Shown piece by piece: positions 10,286 through 24,001 of a DNA stretch of 64,000 nt. A program made the position numbers and the translations under genes. The notes below the pieces were generated by a model, which did not search any database, was not told the origin of the DNA, and saw only the letters and a list, made by a program, of their open reading frames with translations. Numbering within the stretch: position 1 is the stretch's first letter; every line of letters starts with the position of its first letter. The DNA lies in contig NC_090997.1 in the NCBI RefSeq assembly GCF_041146395.1, forward strand, positions 39,969,501 to 40,033,500. Reading direction: 5' to 3'. The DNA is from Eulemur rufifrons. Its lineage: Eukaryota > Chordata > Mammalia > Primates > Lemuridae.

Positions 10286-12474
10286 ATTATTTTGAATTGT
10301 TAGCAAGTATCTCACTGAGTGATGCAAAGCCTGAGCTTGATGCAGTGATGATTGTAACAAGTCTCCCAGATGCTGTACCCGTTGCTGAGTATCTTGCTAT
10401 TGAGTTGCTGTATCCCTTTGGGTCTTTGTTCTCATCATACTTTGCATTTCCAGGACTCTCTACATGCTCTGCTTCTTTTGAGTTCAGCTATAATTTCAAG
10501 AATTTGGCACTTGGAAATTGAAAAGATTATTTGGGTTGTGAGTCAGCATCAGGCATTTAATGTTAAACACCTGATTTTATCCTCCAATTCTGTTCATAAC
10601 CCCCTGGAATATAAATTAACGTGGGATTAAGGGAAGAAAACATTTACAGAAATTTTTCTCTACTCTAGCTACTTCTTCTTGGAGAGTATATGCTTTTCTT
10701 TTATATTTTTATAGACATAAATAGCAAACTTATTCAAATTCATAACTTATTGTTTAAATCTGCAGGAGTCTATCTGTAGTAGCCTAGCATGGCATATGTA
10801 TATTTTATTTTTCAAATAATTCACAAGCTGGATGAGGAGATAAAGCAATAAATGACTGATATCATGATTTCTTTTTCATTGATACAATATCATTTGTAGG
10901 GCTTCCTTATTAAAATCAGCAATAGAATTATATGGCCATGGTTCATGCTTTTTTAATTTAAAATTCTAAATTGTATAAGCACACAGTTCAATTCTACAGT
11001 AAATTTTCATTGTCCTTTAATGTTCTTCTTTACAGAAGTTTGATAATAACTAATCCATTCAATTGTAAATTATTCTGGTGTAATGTATTTTGGAATTTTT
11101 CAGAAAAGTTCCAGATAAAGTAAAATAATGAAAAGATTAAATCGAGTCAGATCACACAGTGCCTTTAAAAAAATATTCAGTAGAGTTTTTACACTCTGTA
11201 GCCTGGATCTTTATTTCACCAATTGTAAATCCTACAGGCTCCTCTTGACTCTGTTTTTGTTGTTAATTTACATGGAAAGATGCTGAATTTGGGACTGAGA
11301 AACATTTTATCTCTTAGTGCCTATTGAGGAGAACTACAGGATCAAGGCATTTCAAGTTGGTGTTTTTCATCAGGGACATGTCCCTCCCCAGGGCACGGTT
11401 AGCTTGAAAGACTTTTGATAGGTGAGAGCAAATGACAGAGGCCAAATGTTGGCCCTGGCATGCAAGAGAAAGACGGCTTCTGACACACAGTTGCAGGGAA
11501 TCCCTAGCAAGGAGATGGTGGAAAGGGCTCTGAGCCTGGTCAGATACTTTCACATTAAGCCGAGACTTATTATTAACTTTTACTTTGATTTTGCCCATTA
11601 AATATAACTCATGAATTACTGAAGAAATAGAAAATGCAGATAACAGAAGGAAATAAAAAATATTATATGAGGATAAAGGAAAAGATTGTGAACCTCAACA
11701 TACGGATGTCTGCAAGGACAGGTGTGAGTCTCTGAGCCCACGATGGGTCTGAGGCAGCTGTGGGTTCTCCTAAGTGGGAAAAGTCAAGGTAGGAAAAGAA
11801 AGGTACGGGGTTGGGGAAGTTAGGATACAAGTAGGAGCAACTACCCTTGAGAACTCTTATATATGAGCGTATTTTTAAAAATACTGTTTGTGAATTGAGA
11901 ACAAGCCACTATAGAAGGAGGACTTGGTGTCTACAACACTGAGGTTTTCAAAATCGTGAAGAAACAACCTGGGTTATGATGAAAAGCTGTGTCTTTCCAT
12001 AAAGAGTACAACATGCCCTCTTGCAGTTGTCTCTGGGACTGAAGAGTATGGGAGGTGTTAAATACAAGGTCTCCTCCAGTGTACTGTGCGCTTTATGAGA
12101 GGGGTGCAGACCAGAGGCCACTTCCGTAAGTTTTGGGTACAGTGTATACTGGGCTTCCTTTTATTCCCCACACAGTGCTTCAGTTCTCTCACAAAACTCC
12201 ACCCTGTTCTTCCTCTAGCCACAGGACTCTGTTGACCCATTCATTTGTTTATTCCCACAAAGTCCCAAATTACCCCTCTTCCATGAGCATTGCTGTAGTT
12301 TCCAGGATCCTAAACCTCACCTTTCTCGTAGTCAGTTATAGACATTTAAGAATAGACATTATTTGTCAGTGTAAAATATTTAATATTTATAACAAAAATG
12401 CAGCAAAGAGAACAGGAACATTGGAGAATTATAGCCAGGAGTGCTAAAGTGCTGTGACATTGCATGCTCATAGG
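10286..12474. other. Unique DNA, some moderately GC-rich stretches
   Basis: I recognise no repeat or gene. 11300-11560 and 11700-12130 are less AT-rich than their surroundings and contain 60-105 codon frames on both strands, none with known motifs. They could be remnants of old LTR or DNA elements that I cannot place. Confidence 0.5.
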
Positions 12475-12500
12475 TTTTTTTTGTTGTTGTTGTTGTTGTT
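12475..12500. repeat. (TTG)n microsatellite
   Basis: A T run followed by about seven TTG units. It encodes the threonine run of a spurious minus-strand frame. Confidence 0.9.
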
Positions 12501-13834
12501 CCTGTGGGTCTGGTCACCACTTTTGCCAAGGACAAGTGGGCCATCTTTGATGTGCTATGATTGCATTCAGTGCACAAAGACCTGTCTTAAGCCACATGCT
12601 CTTTCCTTTTGGCCACCCACCTATTTAATAGCTGTGCTAGGTTCTTGTATGCTACCATATGCATAGGTTCTGGTGGAGGAGAAGGGAAAATATAAGATTT
12701 AATGAAATCAAATATAAAATTCAAGCCATGCTAAATGATATGAGGGAAAAGTACGAGCTATGACTAAGTTTGTGTTGGTGTTGCAAAAGCAATTCCTTTA
12801 CATGTGGCAGCTTTCACTTAAAGGAAAGAAGTGAATCAGTCCCATTTACCCAGATTGGATTTGATATTTTGAATCATAGAAAAAAACTATAGTAAATAAT
12901 AAGTGAATATTACTTCAGTTATTGTCCATACATCTCTGGTATGTTACTTAACAAATTTACAACTTCCCTTCAGTTTCTGTAAAAATGAATTTGTGCAAAA
13001 ATGGGTAGAATTGATATCCAATAATCATCTGGTATTTTCATGAGTTTCTACATATTCTCAATTTACTTGCCTTGAGAAAATTTCATGTATCACCTGAAAA
13101 ATATTATCTGGTATATAAATAAAAACCTTTGTTTATGTTCAAAACAAGGAGACTGAACATTCAGTCTTAACCTCATAATCATGATTGGTACACAGTGTAT
13201 TCGGTACATAGTAAAAGGAGTCATTGAACATTTCACTTTTGATAAATGTGTTTCTTAGTTCCTATGGTCTGGTCACGCCTGTGGTAGGACAACCCAGCAA
13301 TCTGAGCCAAACCATGCCCTCAAATTATACGCTGGAATTCCCTAAAATTCAACTGTAGCTATTTATGTGTGGACTGATCACTATTACTATAGCAAAATAT
13401 CCTTTTAGTTTAATGGAGTTATTTATAGGGCTAGATTTGTCTTCAAGTACTATCACATTTATATATTATATGAAAAACTTCTCTATATTAAAAAGATAAG
13501 TAGTCAAGAAAGCACATTTTTAATTATTAATTTTTATTATCTCCTTCATCGAATAATATCTAGTACATAACTAGTTTTTATTAGTTGTATAATGGTTAAG
13601 TTTTATGGACTGAAAAGAAAGCAAAAGGGTGCATTTAAAAGGTAAAGCCCAAAGTCATTTTCAGTGGTAGGTCAAGTATAGTTTCCTGGGAAGCATTTCC
13701 CTGTGCTTCTGTCAATGAATTCTATCCCTACTTCCACAGAAGAGCATACATTTTCATTCCTTTCTTATTAGGAAACACCCCTATTAGGAGTCTAATACCA
13801 GCTTTATCTTTATTGTCATTTTTGCTTTCAACCT
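12501..13834. other. Unique DNA, nothing recognised
   Basis: 'ttgcaaaagcaattcc' at about 12782 resembles the end of a MADE1 mariner MITE, but no second arm follows (see rejected items). No other feature is supported. Confidence 0.55.
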
Positions 13835-14030
13835 TAGTTGTGTCTCTTACTACATTCTTAGTCCAACTCATTTGCTCTGAATTTCAAATTTCCCATGTAA
13901 AAATGAGGGTAATGATGTTTCCATTGAATACTTTACAGGGTTGTTATGAAGATCAAATAAAATGATATTTATAAAATAATTTTATAATCTATGAAATGCT
14001 ATTCAAAGGTATTATTATTGAACTAATCTC
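13835..14030 (+). repeat. MIR SINE
   Basis: Forward MIR words in order are 'tgtgtctcttactac', 'catgtaaaaatgagggtaat', 'acagggttgttatgaagatc' and 'atgaaatgctattcaaagg'. The core and 3' half are readable; the tRNA-like head is badly decayed. Confidence 0.75.
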
Positions 14031-14489
14031 CTCCTTGTATTTTTAATGGAAAAGCTGTTTCAGATAGAAAACTGCTTAGAATATTATGTTGCACTTAAAA
14101 TCAGTGATTTTCAACTTAGGCTGAGTTTGGAATGTGTAGGGTGGGAATCAGGGCTGGGAAGAGATTGAGGGAATGCTCTCAGCATGAACAAACTAGAATA
14201 AGTTGTCCTGATCAAGCTCCAGAAATTTATTAGGACATTCTTTCTTTTAATGACTAAAAGTTTTTCTTAGTTTCAGAATTGATTCTAATTTTCATTTCTG
14301 GACACACTTCTCCATACTTACTTGATATATTCTAAATAAACAGCACTTTATTCTACAACATTTCATCTTACTAGATTTCCCCATCATTCCATGATATTAT
14401 AAGACCTTTTGCATCTTATTTTAGTTAATCAAAATGAGTGATTCTCTTCATTCTAGGTCTTTTTAAATTTGATAATCATATTTTTATTG
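14031..14489. other. Unique DNA, nothing recognised
   Basis: No feature can be supported. Confidence 0.5.
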
Positions 14490-14650
14490 CATTTTTTACA
14501 TGTGGTAGGCACATGCTAATATATGCTAGGTCTTGTGTAAGGTCTTGGGGAAAATTAAAAGATGAATAAAAATCATGGTATTTGACTTCCACTTAGACTC
14601 CACATAGCCTATTGGGAAGAGAGGGGGGCAGCATACTGTAGTAACTCAGA
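14490..14650 (-). repeat. L2 or MIR-type 3' tail
   Basis: 'gtggtaggcacatgctaata', then 'tgctaggtcttgtgtaaggt' and 'aagatgaataaaaatcatgg', resembles the reverse complement of an L2 or MIR3 tail ('tgtgccaggcactg...gatgaataagaca'). It is too short and diverged for a sure choice. Confidence 0.5.
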
Positions 14651-15164
14651 AAAAAATTAGTGATTTTATACGAAAAAAGACAAAACTACCTTATAATTAC
14701 GTAAGGAAGGTTTTAAAGAAAACTCTCTAAATGTAAATAAAATCAGGAAATGATACTAAAAATTTTGCTATTTTTTTAATTTCTTTTGTTGATCCAATTC
14801 CACTTTTGGAGAGAATTTTAGAGATATAGTCTAAGAAATGTATTTTTGTTCCTTAAGAATTATTGCATTGATATTTTACGAATATAAAAGTTGGCATGTT
14901 CTGGATTGCCTAAGAAGTCTCAGGGAGGCTGCTATGAGCTGGAAGAATAAACATAGTGAAACAAGGAGAGAAATCAAAGAAGATTGGGTATTTCTATGAG
15001 AAAGAGAACAAAGACAATCTAGAAAGTAAAGAGGGGAGTGGACAAGATTCTTGGTCCTGTAGTGGATGTATATTCCTAACTCCGTTTTATTTTTTCCTTT
15101 GTGGGAATATGTGTCATCAGCCATTTTGCTAAAAACTATGTATGCCTTGTTAATTCCCACAAAA
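14651..15164. other. Unique DNA, nothing recognised
   Basis: No feature is supported. The minus-strand frame at 14876-15196 has no recognisable domain. Confidence 0.5.
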
Positions 15165-15310
15165 ATTATGGTTGGAAGAACTCTTATTATCCTCATTTAT
15201 GGATAAGAAACCCGAGGCACCAAGAGGTTAAATATCTTGCCCTGAACCTCACAGCTATTTAGCTATGGGAATGAGATTCTATTATAACTCAGAATCCAAC
15301 TCCAAGAAAT
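15165..15310 (-). repeat. MIR SINE
   Basis: In order: 'ttattatcctcatttatgga', 'gaaacccgaggcaccaagag', 'gttaaatatcttgccctg', 'ctcacagctatttagc', 'ctcagaatccaactcc'. This is the MIR core in reverse complement. Confidence 0.85.
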
Positions 15311-16916
15311 TAACCTTTAGCCTAGAGATGTTAGCGTCCACCTTTTCTGCCATGTCTAAGGAGACTTAGAATGAAGCTGGGGTGGGGAGGAGGGGGCAGA
15401 GGAAGAAAGAGGGGGGGAGAAAGGGAGAGAGGGAGAATTAGAGAGAGAATGGGAGAGTCAGAGAAACAAGCCAGAACTGAGAGATGGAAATAGTCCTGAT
15501 TGTACTAGGTCAAGTTGTACCTGAAGACAGACTTCCCTGAACTTATTTATTTACTCTGTGGTTGTCGTTGGAATGACCGTAGAGGCTGTCTAACTCAAGC
15601 TTAAGGTACGTGAGAGAATCTAATCAGCAGTGTTTTTAATATTTTTAAGAGTTGTAAACCTAGAAGATGATAAAATATAAAGTAACACAGGATTTCTTCA
15701 AATTAAAAAAAAAACAAAACATCAAGGCCCAATGCAATAGCTTCAGTATCTTTGTAGAGGGGCCTCCTAGATTCAGAATTTCAAAAGGTCCAGTTCACAT
15801 AGTAGTCTATGAGAATGGAATCTCCTGGAGTTGTGCACATGCAGTGGGACATTCAGCCTTAGAACTACAATAGATGACATACAAATATCTCTAGAGAGCC
15901 AAAGAATGCAAGATCAACACCACATTTAGGGAATTTGGTGTCTATGTGTATATACATATATAAATATATACTTATAGTACCTACACATATATACCTCTAT
16001 ATACCTATATATCTCTATCTATCCCTCTATCACCGATATCATATGTACTTTAGTAATTCAGGGAAATAGTAATTTTATCTGAAAAGTTTTAGTTTTCTGG
16101 AATAAGGGGGAAGAGATAGGAAATGATAGGATTTAACCCAAAGATGTGAACTTTGTGAACTTCTAAGCAAACGTCATGATATACTAATCGTAAAAATAAG
16201 TTTTGCTTAGTTTCTAGGGTCATAACAAAAACTACCCTGGATTTCTACAATTCCAGATTTCATACTCCAGACAAAACCTTAAGCAACCTCAGTCAGCTGG
16301 AACGGTGGTTGCCTTCTAGGGGTTAAGTGTCTTTAAATCTGAGGAAACTTAAAATTCTAGTTCTGAAAATTAAAGATAGAGTGATGAAGTAAACTAAAAC
16401 TACAGTATTACAATTTGTTGTGCAGATTTCAGCATTTTAAGTTTTTTTAAAACTCATGGGAGATTTTATCCTATTAAAGTCACAAGTGAGGGAGTAGCAA
16501 ATTGAGTAATTTGTTTAAACTTTTGATTTTTAGTTGAAATCTTACAGCATTTTAATATATTAGAACATGTAGGAAATCCCAAAGCTCATCATATTTATAA
16601 ATATAGATTTATGAGTATTACTAAGGTATGTATGAAGGCTTCTATAATCATTTGGGTGTACTTCAAAAATATATATTACATTTTTAACTACAGTTTAAAA
16701 ATATTTAAGGGAATATACATATTACATTGCAAAACCTCTGTTATAAATGTTTATTAAAATGGACTTAATAAATAGAATATAAGATTTGTAAATGGAACTG
16801 TTAATAAAAGCTTAAGGAATAAGTGTTTCAAACTGATAACTTTTAAAAAGGGAATATTAATATACCAAAGTTCCCAATGAATAATACTTTTGGTTCAAAA
16901 AATAGACCCTTTAAGG
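15311..16916. other. Unique DNA with an AT-rich simple tract
   Basis: Apart from the purine tract, 15945-16030 is an imperfect (TA)/(TATC) tract: 'tatacatatataaatatata' and then 'ctatatatctctatctatcc'. The rest shows no gene or known repeat. Confidence 0.6.
15372..15472. repeat. Purine-rich (GA/GGA) low-complexity tract
   Basis: About 100 bases of almost only G and A on the plus strand, including 'gaggagggggcagagg' and 'gagagagggagaatt'. It is a homopurine tract of the kind that can form triplex or slipped structures; no element is attached to it. Confidence 0.85.
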
Positions 16917-17095
16917 CTGTGGTCCCCAATCCCCCCAGGCCTCGGGCCAGTACCAGTCTGTGGCCTGTTAGGAAAAGAGCCTCTTATCGCTGCCTGAGTT
17001 CCACACCCCCCACAACCCTTCCCGTGGCCCCAGTCTGTGGAAAAATTTTCCTTCATGAAACCGGTCCCTGCTGCCAAAATGGTTGGGGACTGCTG
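16917..17095 (-). mobile_element. MER1-type hAT-Charlie DNA transposon, internally deleted
   Basis: Terminal inverted repeats are visible as 'ctgtggtccccaatcc' at the left and 'ggttggggactgctg' at the right. Subterminal words 'cagtctgtggcctgttagg' and 'catgaaaccggtccctg' match the two ends of MER1A/MER1B as I remember them. The full-length element is longer, so this 179-base copy has lost its middle. The right flank 'ctctagag' fits the hAT 'nTCTAGAn' target preference; the left flank 'ctttaagg' matches it at five of eight bases. It does not code for transposase. The frames at 16877-17101 and 16895-17122 are spurious. Confidence 0.85.
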
Positions 17096-17489
17096 CTCTA
17101 GAGCATGAAAACAATTCAACAAGATAGCTAGCTATGCCTGAAGTCAAAACCATTCTTGAATTTTTCAATTATATGAACCAATATATATTCTTTTCCTGTT
17201 TTTTAAGGGTAAGTTACTTTAAATTGGTTATGTAAGTATCTAAGACTTGGAACTGAAAGTGTTTTGACTAACACAGTCAGGTTTGAGAGTATTTTGGAGT
17301 GTGGAGGAAAAAGACTGGGAGATGTGGTGTATATTTGAGTATTTGGAAAAATAGGCTTTTTAAAAAGTTATACTGTACATTTGGAGAAAATTCCATGTTG
17401 ATACTGAGCAATATTACAAATCTGCTTTTTGAGGGTTGTAGAGAAAATTTGGGAAATGCCAAAATGTCTACAGTTATTCAGCCATGATC
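17096..17489. other. Unique DNA, nothing recognised
   Basis: No supported feature. Overlapping 60-codon frames on both strands show no motifs. Confidence 0.5.
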
Positions 17490-17710
17490 CCATCACCCAG
17501 AAATAAACAGAGTTAACATTTGGATGTCTTTTCTTCTAGTCTTTCATTATTTCTATGCCTGTATATGTGTGTGCTGGTATAAAATATGTACAAACACATA
17601 AAATATATACAAATATATGATTATATATATTTTCTCTCTTTTTGTATAAAGTATATTAACACATACAGTTTTATATCCTATTCTTTCAGTTAACTTCATA
17701 TTGTGAGATA
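17490..17710 (-). mobile_element. L1ME-type 3' UTR fragment
   Basis: The plus strand reads 'catcacccagaaataa', 'cagagttaacatttggatgt', 'cttctagtctttcatt', 'acatacagttttatatcct' and 'atattgtgagatatttta'. This follows the reverse complement of the old L1ME 3' UTR. A related stretch in the forward direction lies at 19232-19970. Confidence 0.7.
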
Positions 17711-18059
17711 TTTTATACTTTTATACCAAAACTCTTCCTTTAGGGGTGGACCTACCCTGACTTTAGAGATACAGCCTGATTCCTGCCTATTCCACTTAAA
17801 CAGATACAGTGATCCAAAATCTCTATACATCTTATATCTTGGTTTCAAATATTTATCTATACTTAATGGAGTATAATTAACTAGAGTGTTAGGTTCCAAG
17901 AGATCCTGGCCTGTAAAATCTAGACTACTGCGAAAATAACCTCCTTGGTTTGAGAGACTATACCTTGTGTTAGACATGATCGAGGAGACAAAAACAGGGC
18001 ACCTTGAATCCTTGACTCAGGTACCACCACCACTTATACCACTTCCTGCCACCCACAGC
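17711..18059. other. Unique DNA, nothing recognised
   Basis: The 93-codon minus-strand frame at 17696-17977 shows no domain and no splice or promoter context. Confidence 0.5.
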
Positions 18060-18255
18060 TAGGGCTGCCAGATTAAATACAGGATGCTCAGTTTAATTTG
18101 AATTTCAAATAAGCAATGGATAATTTTTTATTATAGTATAAGTATGTCTCATGCAATATTTTATACACGCTATACTAAAAATATATTTATTACTTATATG
18201 AAATCCAAATTTACCTGGGTGTCTGATTTTTTATTTGCTCAGTTTGTCAACTCTA
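18060..18255. mobile_element. MER53-like palindromic MITE
   Basis: The left arm ('agggctgccagatt', 'aatttgaatttcaaataagc') and the right arm ('gaaatccaaatttacctggg', 'gtttgtcaactct') are diverged inverted copies, so the whole block of about 195 bases is a decayed palindrome. TA dinucleotides flank both ends (18060-18061 and 18254-18255), as expected for a TA target site. The family name is from memory of the 'agggttgccagat' palindrome. Confidence 0.75.
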
Positions 18256-19231
18256 TGTACAACCCCACCAATTACAACAGGTTGAAGCAGAAATTGGTCA
18301 CTATGTCCCTCTCTAGTCTGTAGACAATTCTTTCAGTTCCTTGTGAGACTCAAATATAATGTGAAAGTCCCTGGTCAAAGTGAAAGGCAATGAGCTCCTG
18401 GCTTAAAGTGGTTGCAAGGGGAATGGAAAAAAAAAGAAACAGGTAAGAAGTATTTTGGGTATAGAAGTGAGACAGTAAGGACTCAAGGGTGATTCAAAAT
18501 TTTCAATTCTTGGCATAGAGGACAATGGCTATTAGGAAAGACAGGAAAATCAGGAGTCAGGGCCAATTTGAAATGCCAGCAAGACATCAAGTTGGAGACA
18601 ATTAGCAGGCAGCTTGTCCAATACTGTTCCCACTTCCAAGGTTTTGCCTTATTACAAATTATTGGGGATTTGAATGGAACTGCTTCAAAAAAGGAATCAT
18701 TCCTTTTTTTTTTTAGTACTTGAAAGAACAAAGACCACAAAAGTTGATTTGATGTATTCTCCTTCGCTAATCCTTCTCGGCTTATTACTTACTATCTTTT
18801 TCTATATCAACTGAAATAAACAGGGGTTTGAAATAAAGGTGTCTGTAGGAAGTATCTGAGTTCCAACAACCAGAAATTTTCATTTCAAAAAACATTAAAA
18901 ATATTCCTTGGGGCTCAATAAGGAATGTAGCTACCATTAAGAGAGAAGGATACATCATTAAATTAGGTCCCAGCTGGCCTGTGTGTCTGGAATCAAAGGT
19001 TTACACAATAGAGTTGTGTAACTGGAAGAACAGTCATAGTAACTCATGGAAAGAATACCATTTCATGCAACTATCTGTTTTTCACCCTTTTTCCCCCCTC
19101 TAGAAAACTTGACAACAATGTTAATGCTTAATGTAGCCAAGCGCTGTGGAAAAGAAATAATTTTAAGTGTATATATACACATATATATGTGAAATAATTT
19201 TATGTGTGTGTATGTATATATATAAAACATC
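18256..19231. other. Unique DNA with a TA/TG simple tract
   Basis: 19169-19225 is a mixed (TA)/(TG) tract ('gtatatatacacatatatat', 'tatgtgtgtgtatgtatata'). No gene or other repeat is recognised. Confidence 0.55.
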
Positions 19232-19970
19232 TCTCTAAAGGGCATTTTGGCAAAATTAATTAGCAGATTAAAAATAGTTATACTTTGGCTGTGCACGGTG
19301 GCTCATATCTATAATCCTGGCACTCTGGGAGGCTGAGGCAGGAGGATTCCTTGAGTCCAGGAGTTTGCGGTTGCTGCGGGCTGTGATGACGCCACTGGAC
19401 TCTACCGAGGGCAACAAAAGTGAGACTCTGTCTCAACAAAGAAAAAAAAAGGAAACTAAAAATAGTTATATTCATCAACCTAGAAATTCCCATTTAAAGA
19501 AGTAAATTGAGAACATAATCAGAATATATACAAAGATATTTATGCACAGATGTTCATAGCAGCATTATTAAGGATAAATATTGGAAACATCCTAATGCTC
19601 ATTAACAGATTAGTTAAATACATTTACTTATTTCCATATAGTAGAATATTATCTAGATATTAACATATTGTAGAGTAGTTAATGACTTAGGAAAATGCTC
19701 ACAACAAATTACTCCATTTAAAAACCAGTTATAAAGTATTATTCCTACAGTATTTTTCTATTTTCTTGAAAATAATGCATGTATAAATATTCATAGAAAA
19801 ATTGGAAGGATATGAAACAAAATGTTAATATTGATTATCTGTGTGGCAAGATTACATGTGATTCTCATTTTCTTTCATTCCCCCTTTATTTTCCAGTTTA
19901 CTATAAATATCATGTATTACCTTTGAAATTTGAAAACATGCTATTTGATAAACAACTATTTAACTAAAAT
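19232..19970 (+). mobile_element. L1ME-type 3' UTR, interrupted by an Alu monomer
   Basis: Before the insertion it reads 'ggcattttggcaaaattaat'. After it come 'cctagaaattcccattt', 'tatttatgcacagatgttca', 'cattattaaggataaatatt', 'ggaaaatgctcacaac', 'ccaaatgttaa'-like words and 'ttttccagtttactataaa'. This is the ordered 3' UTR of an old L1M/L1ME element in the forward direction, broken at 19283-19456. Confidence 0.75.
19283..19456 (+). mobile_element. Free Alu monomer (FAM/FRAM-like) with perfect target-site duplication
   Basis: It begins 'ggctgtgcacggtggctca' and ends 'gtgagactctgtctcaa' plus an A-rich tail. There is only one Alu arm: the left-type head runs straight into right-type words 'gaggcaggaggattccttga', 'gcggttgctgcgggctgtga' and 'gatgacgccactgg'. 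A perfect 14-base duplication, 'taaaaatagttata', flanks it at 19269-19282 and 19457-19470, showing that it moved as a monomer. The duplication and the host L1 date it as younger than that L1. Confidence 0.92.
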
Positions 19971-20067
19971 TATAGAATAGTACTGCATATCTTTAAATCT
20001 CAACTTTGGTGTTGGAGGGAAAACCCTATGAAACCTATTTGATTTTTGACTTAAAAAACTGAAAGTA

Positions 20068-21934
<1,867 letters not shown>

Positions 21935-22090
21935 ATGGAACTGAAATGAGTCAGAAATCTGGAGTTCTAATCTAGTTCCACTGTTTATTAGTTATATGAT
22001 ATTACACAATGAACTTATCCTCACTGGAGTTCAAATTTCTTATTTGTAAAATAAAACATATGGAATAAATGATTTCTAAGATCTGTACTG
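21935..22090 (+). repeat. MIR SINE
   Basis: In order: 'gttctaatctagttccactg', 'ttattagttatatgatatt', 'cttatcctcactggagttca', 'tcttatttgtaaaataaaac'. This is the forward MIR core. Confidence 0.75.
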
Positions 22091-22379
22091 ACTCTTAAAT
22101 TTGAAATTCATCTTTTACAGTCGGGGCTGGTCCCACCTGGAATAGTGGTTCCTGTCGACTTTCCCAGTAACCTGAAAGACTGAATTGAAATGTTTGATCT
22201 TCCCTTAGGTTATTTTCCCTCTTCCAACTCAATCTCCTCCTCAGGGTTTTAGGCTTAAGCCTCTTAGTCCAAATATATCTGATGTATATAAACATAGGCT
22301 GAGTAGAGAATACAATTTTCCATATATTTAAAGAATTGTGGGGTGAAAAATTATGATAGATAAATCATAGCTTAAACAT

Positions 22380-22445
22380 TTTCATTAAATAATTGAGTGA
22401 TTTCGGGCAAGACATTTTACCTCTTAGGAAACAATTTCATGTATT
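22380..22445 (+). repeat. MIR fragment
   Basis: 'gagtgatttcgggcaagaca' then 'ttttacctcttaggaaac' resembles the 'gtgaccttgggcaagttacttaacctct' core of MIR. It is short and diverged. Confidence 0.45.
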
Positions 22446-22702
22446 GAAAGAATATAATTTATTCTCTACTTCTTCAAAGAACTTTGTAAATATTGAGAGA
22501 GAGTGTTTGAGATACGAGAATTTTGAAAACATTAATTTCCATACATGAGCATAGTAATATTATATGTTTATTAAGGTGACAAAATAGTAGTACAAACTGT
22601 TGAAATCTTTAAATCAAAGCTACCATTTCTTAGAATAAATAAAGTCAGAATTTGTAAAAGAAAGAAATTTAGTTGGTTTGACATGATTTGCTTTTCTATT
22701 TA

Positions 22703-22815
22703 ACAGATAGTTATTGAGTATCTACTATATATCAGACACCCTTCTCAGTGTTTAGAATATATCAGTGAAAAAACAGATAATGATTTCTGAGCTCATGGAG
22801 GTAACATTCTATTAA
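22703..22815 (-). repeat. L2 LINE, 3' tail
   Basis: 'agttattgagtatctactat', 'atatcagacacccttctcag', 'tgagctcatggaggtaac' and 'attctatt' give the reverse complement of the L2 3' tail. Confidence 0.75.
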
Positions 22816-24001
22816 TGTCATTGGCCCCTAATGTACATAAGTTATTTAAAAGATTTTGAAGTAAATTTTTTCAAGAGCAAAAATTAATAGCTAAAATGTA
22901 ATTTTAATTATTCCAATTTATTACCTCTAAAATATGTTCTTTCTCAGAAAATGTGCTAACTTACTAAATAGCCTGTAAATGAGTTGTATTAAATGATACA
23001 ACTGGTAGTGGGATTCTCCTCTTGGTAGATTTTAGAGGGTTTGTGTGTCACAAGATTATGTTTGAACAATCAGAAGGTAGAGCTGTAAATATTTCCTTGA
23101 AAACATAGCATATCACAACAAAACAATATTAAGGAAGCAAATATACACATAAGTAAAAAGAAACTTTTTTATGTGGAATTATTAATCTGGTAATAGTTCT
23201 ATTTTATCTAGATAAATAATTTAAACAGTGTTCAATTTGTCAATCCTTTGGATGGTATCAAACTATTAAGCACATTTCATGTTATGCTTATTTTATTTGA
23301 TTAGTTATGATAATTATGCCACATAGAGTACGTAATTATCTTGGTTTCCCAATATCTTTTTAATACTTTATTAAAATGTTTTTTTTCAGCTGATAACTGA
23401 TGATTCATTTTGCCAAATTTATGGATAAATGTTTTTTCTCTAAAATTCTGACACACATTCTCATTTATCAATATCTTTGCCAAGAGCTAAGCAGCTGTAC
23501 ATATTTGGAAATAAAAAGTAGAGTAACTTTCTTTTTAAAAATATTTTGAAAGTTGAAATTTCCTTAGCAAGCTCTCTGTGGTTCATATTGAAAATAAAAT
23601 TTGATGGCTTTTTTTAAAAAACCCTCTTGCTTTGTCAGTACTTTGGCAATGAGCTGTTTTTATGTATTCCATCCATATTTTCTCTAGGGATTATATAAAA
23701 GCTAGGCTTTAATATTGTTCTTGGTACTAATTGCCTCAGACATTAATTTGTTGAGGGCAATTTGTTTGTGGATTGATGACCCAAAGTTAGCCAGGATCTA
23801 GTACTGTCATGAAGTATTGCAGAAATATTTGTAAGAGTATTCCTGAGGGAGTATTTTTTCTACCTCAAAAAGATTTCATCATATCATGATAAAAAGGATG
23901 TCAAAATGGGGCACCATTTTTCCTGCCCTAAAATAAATTAAAAACTGAATCTAGCTTAATATATTTATAATCATACCTTCTAAAATTTTTGTCCTAATGT
24001 G
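22816..24001. other. Unique AT-rich DNA, nothing recognised
   Basis: No supported feature. Confidence 0.55.

Noticed and set aside
12775..12835. MADE1-like mariner MITE end ('ttgcaaaagcaattcc')
   Set aside because: The full MADE1 is an 80-base palindrome; no second arm is present here, so the match is too weak.
16877..17168. Proline-rich frame and its antisense partners
   Set aside because: They lie in the MER1-type non-autonomous element, which has no coding function.
19278..19493. Protein-like frame on the minus strand with '[19 protein letters not shown]'
   Set aside because: This is the well-known translation of antisense Alu sequence, not a gene. The same applies to frames at 20219, 38293 and 62218.
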